DNA from: an uncultured Planctomycetales bacterium | GTDB taxonomy: Bacteria > Planctomycetota > Planctomycetia > Isosphaerales > Isosphaeraceae | Length of the DNA stretch: 6,783 nucleotides | Direction: 5' to 3' | Assembly: GCA_937907525.1 (NCBI GenBank) | Contig: CALCIB010000241.1 | Coordinates: forward strand, 1 to 6,783 | Shown here: piece by piece, positions 6,136 to 6,783 of the stretch | How positions within the stretch are numbered: position 1 is the stretch's first letter | Layout: every line of letters begins with the position of its first letter | Translations under genes and position numbers: made by a program | The notes under the pieces: generated by a model | Told to the model about the DNA's origin: nothing | The model's input: only the letters and a program-made list of their open reading frames with translations | Databases searched by the model: none

Positions 6136-6141
6136 TCGATC

Positions 6142-6148
6142 GAGGGAG
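6142..6148 (+). promoter_or_regulatory. Shine-Dalgarno site of ogt
   Basis: GAGGGAG ends six bases before the ATG at 6155. It is the clearest ribosome binding site in the window and fixes the ogt start. It lies just after the TGA (6133-6135) of the original alkA frame. Confidence 0.7.
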
Positions 6149-6154
6149 ATTCCG

Positions 6155-6673
6155 ATGAACACGTCCCACTGGTACGTGACGCTGACCAGCCCCGTCGGCG
6201 CCCTGTTGCTGACGTCTGACGGCGAGGCCCTCACCGGGCTGTACACCGAGGGCCACCGCGCCCCGCCGGGCCTCGACGCGGCGCGGAGCGACCGCGGGCC
6301 GTTCCGGGAGGCCGAGGCCCAACTCCTCGCCTACTTCGAGGGCGAGACCCGGCCGTTCGACCTCCCCCTGGCCCCCTGGGGCACCGACTTCCAAAAAACC
6401 GTCTGGGCCGCCTTGCGGGAGATCCCCTTCGGCGAGCGCGTGAGCTACGGCGAACTGGCGCGCCGGATCGGCCGGCCAAGCGCCGGCCGCGCCGTCGGCG
6501 CCGCCAACGGCCGCAACCCGATCTCGATCGTCGTCCCCTGCCACCGCGTCGTCGGCTCCGCCGGCGCGCTGACCGGCTACGCCGGCGGCCTGGAGTGCAA
6601 GCGCCTGCTTCTGGAACACGAGGCCCGCTTCGCCCCGGATCGCGGTGGCCTTCTCGTCGCGTCGGCGGGATAA
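6155..6673 (+). CDS. ogt: Methylated-DNA--[protein]-cysteine S-methyltransferase
   Basis: A 172-residue cytoplasmic suicide repair protein that moves the methyl group of O6-methylguanine (and O4-methylthymine) in DNA onto its own cysteine. The active-site motif is VVPCHRVVG with acceptor C129. RAVGAANGRNP (112-122) holds the arginine finger R112 and the Asn hinge N121 of the helix-turn-helix region; Y98 (SYGELA) and GYAGGL (141-146) complete the pocket. The N-terminal part (1-~75) is the usual small, variable domain. Length is normal for a one-domain Ogt; no Ada-type zinc domain is present. The start is set by GAGGGAG six bases upstream. It follows the alkA remnant in the same direction, so the two probably formed an alkylation-repair operon of which ogt alone stays intact. 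The last ~18 residues after LLLEHEARF are a non-conserved tail. Confidence 0.96.
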   Translation: MNTSHWYVTLTSPVGALLLTSDGEALTGLYTEGHRAPPGLDAARSDRGPFREAEAQLLAYFEGETRPFDLPLAPWGTDFQKTVWAALREIPFGERVSYGELARRIGRPSAGRAVGAANGRNPISIVVPCHRVVGSAGALTGYAGGLECKRLLLEHEARFAPDRGGLLVASAG

Positions 6674-6736
6674 TGGGAACGATGAAGGAAGACCCGACCG
6701 TCATGGATCTCGGGAGAAGCGCGCGATGAAAACGAT

Positions 6737-6783
6737 CTTCCCCCCTCGCGGGGGAAGACAGACCGCGAAGCGGTCAGATGAGG
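6737..6783 (+). repeat. Two-hairpin repeat, copy E (diverged, cut by window end)
   Basis: Hairpin I has arms CTTCCCCC (6737-6744) and GGGGGAAG (6750-6757). Hairpin II is GACCGC-GAA-GCGGTC (6761-6766, 6770-6775). The tail AGATGAGG runs to the window edge. It is the same architecture as 247-305 with changed stem bases that keep pairing. It lies 63 bases after the ogt stop but lacks a T run, so I do not call it an intrinsic terminator. Confidence 0.75.

Noticed and set aside
5957..6619. 220-codon minus-strand open frame over alkA and ogt
   Set aside because: It is the antisense shadow of ogt, which has an unmistakable PCHR active site.
6737..6757. GC hairpin after ogt as an intrinsic terminator
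   Set aside because: No T run follows, and the hairpin is explained as hairpin I of the intergenic repeat family.

Overview
The window reads as chromosomal DNA from a very GC-rich bacterium, most likely a planctomycete of the Isosphaeraceae type (Paludisphaera or Singulisphaera relatives). This is inferred from three things: the kinase/membrane-helix/TPR protein with a C-terminal signature common in planctomycetes, the intergenic two-hairpin repeats that I associate with that group, and overall codon and GC character. No rRNA, tRNA or CRISPR array is visible.

Layout. Bases 1-938 hold no convincing gene. Bases 1-498 are packed with structured repeats, including a composite inverted repeat (202-498) whose two arms each carry a copy of a two-hairpin unit. 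A further, diverged copy lies at the right edge (6737-6783). Bases 499-938 contain one terminator-like hairpin and nothing else I recognise. On the minus strand, 3244 to 939 encodes a two-gene operon: a CheB-type methylesterase with a WspF-like receiver, overlapping by 4 bases a WspR-like receiver fused to a SpoIIE/RsbU-type PP2C phosphatase. Upstream on the same strand (5631-3466) lies a shrunken pseudokinase with one membrane helix and TPR-like repeats. Divergent from it, on the plus strand, are a broken alkA-type DNA glycosylase (5730-6135; 5' truncated and frameshifted) and an intact ogt (6155-6673).

How the parts work together. The CheB/response-regulator pair looks like the tail end of a Wsp-type chemosensory pathway. 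The usual GGDEF output is replaced by a serine/threonine phosphatase, so the output would be partner switching on a STAS-type antagonist rather than cyclic di-GMP. No receptor, CheA, CheR, CheW, STAS protein or anti-sigma kinase is in the window, so the pair is an orphan here. alkA and ogt would together form an alkylation-repair operon, but only the direct-reversal enzyme seems functional.

The observations most worth following are the Wsp-receiver/PP2C hybrid, base-pair covariation in the two-hairpin repeat, and the 98-bp gap where two divergent genes both lack their 5' ends next to a 22-bp imperfect direct repeat. All family assignments are from memory and pattern recognition; no search was run.
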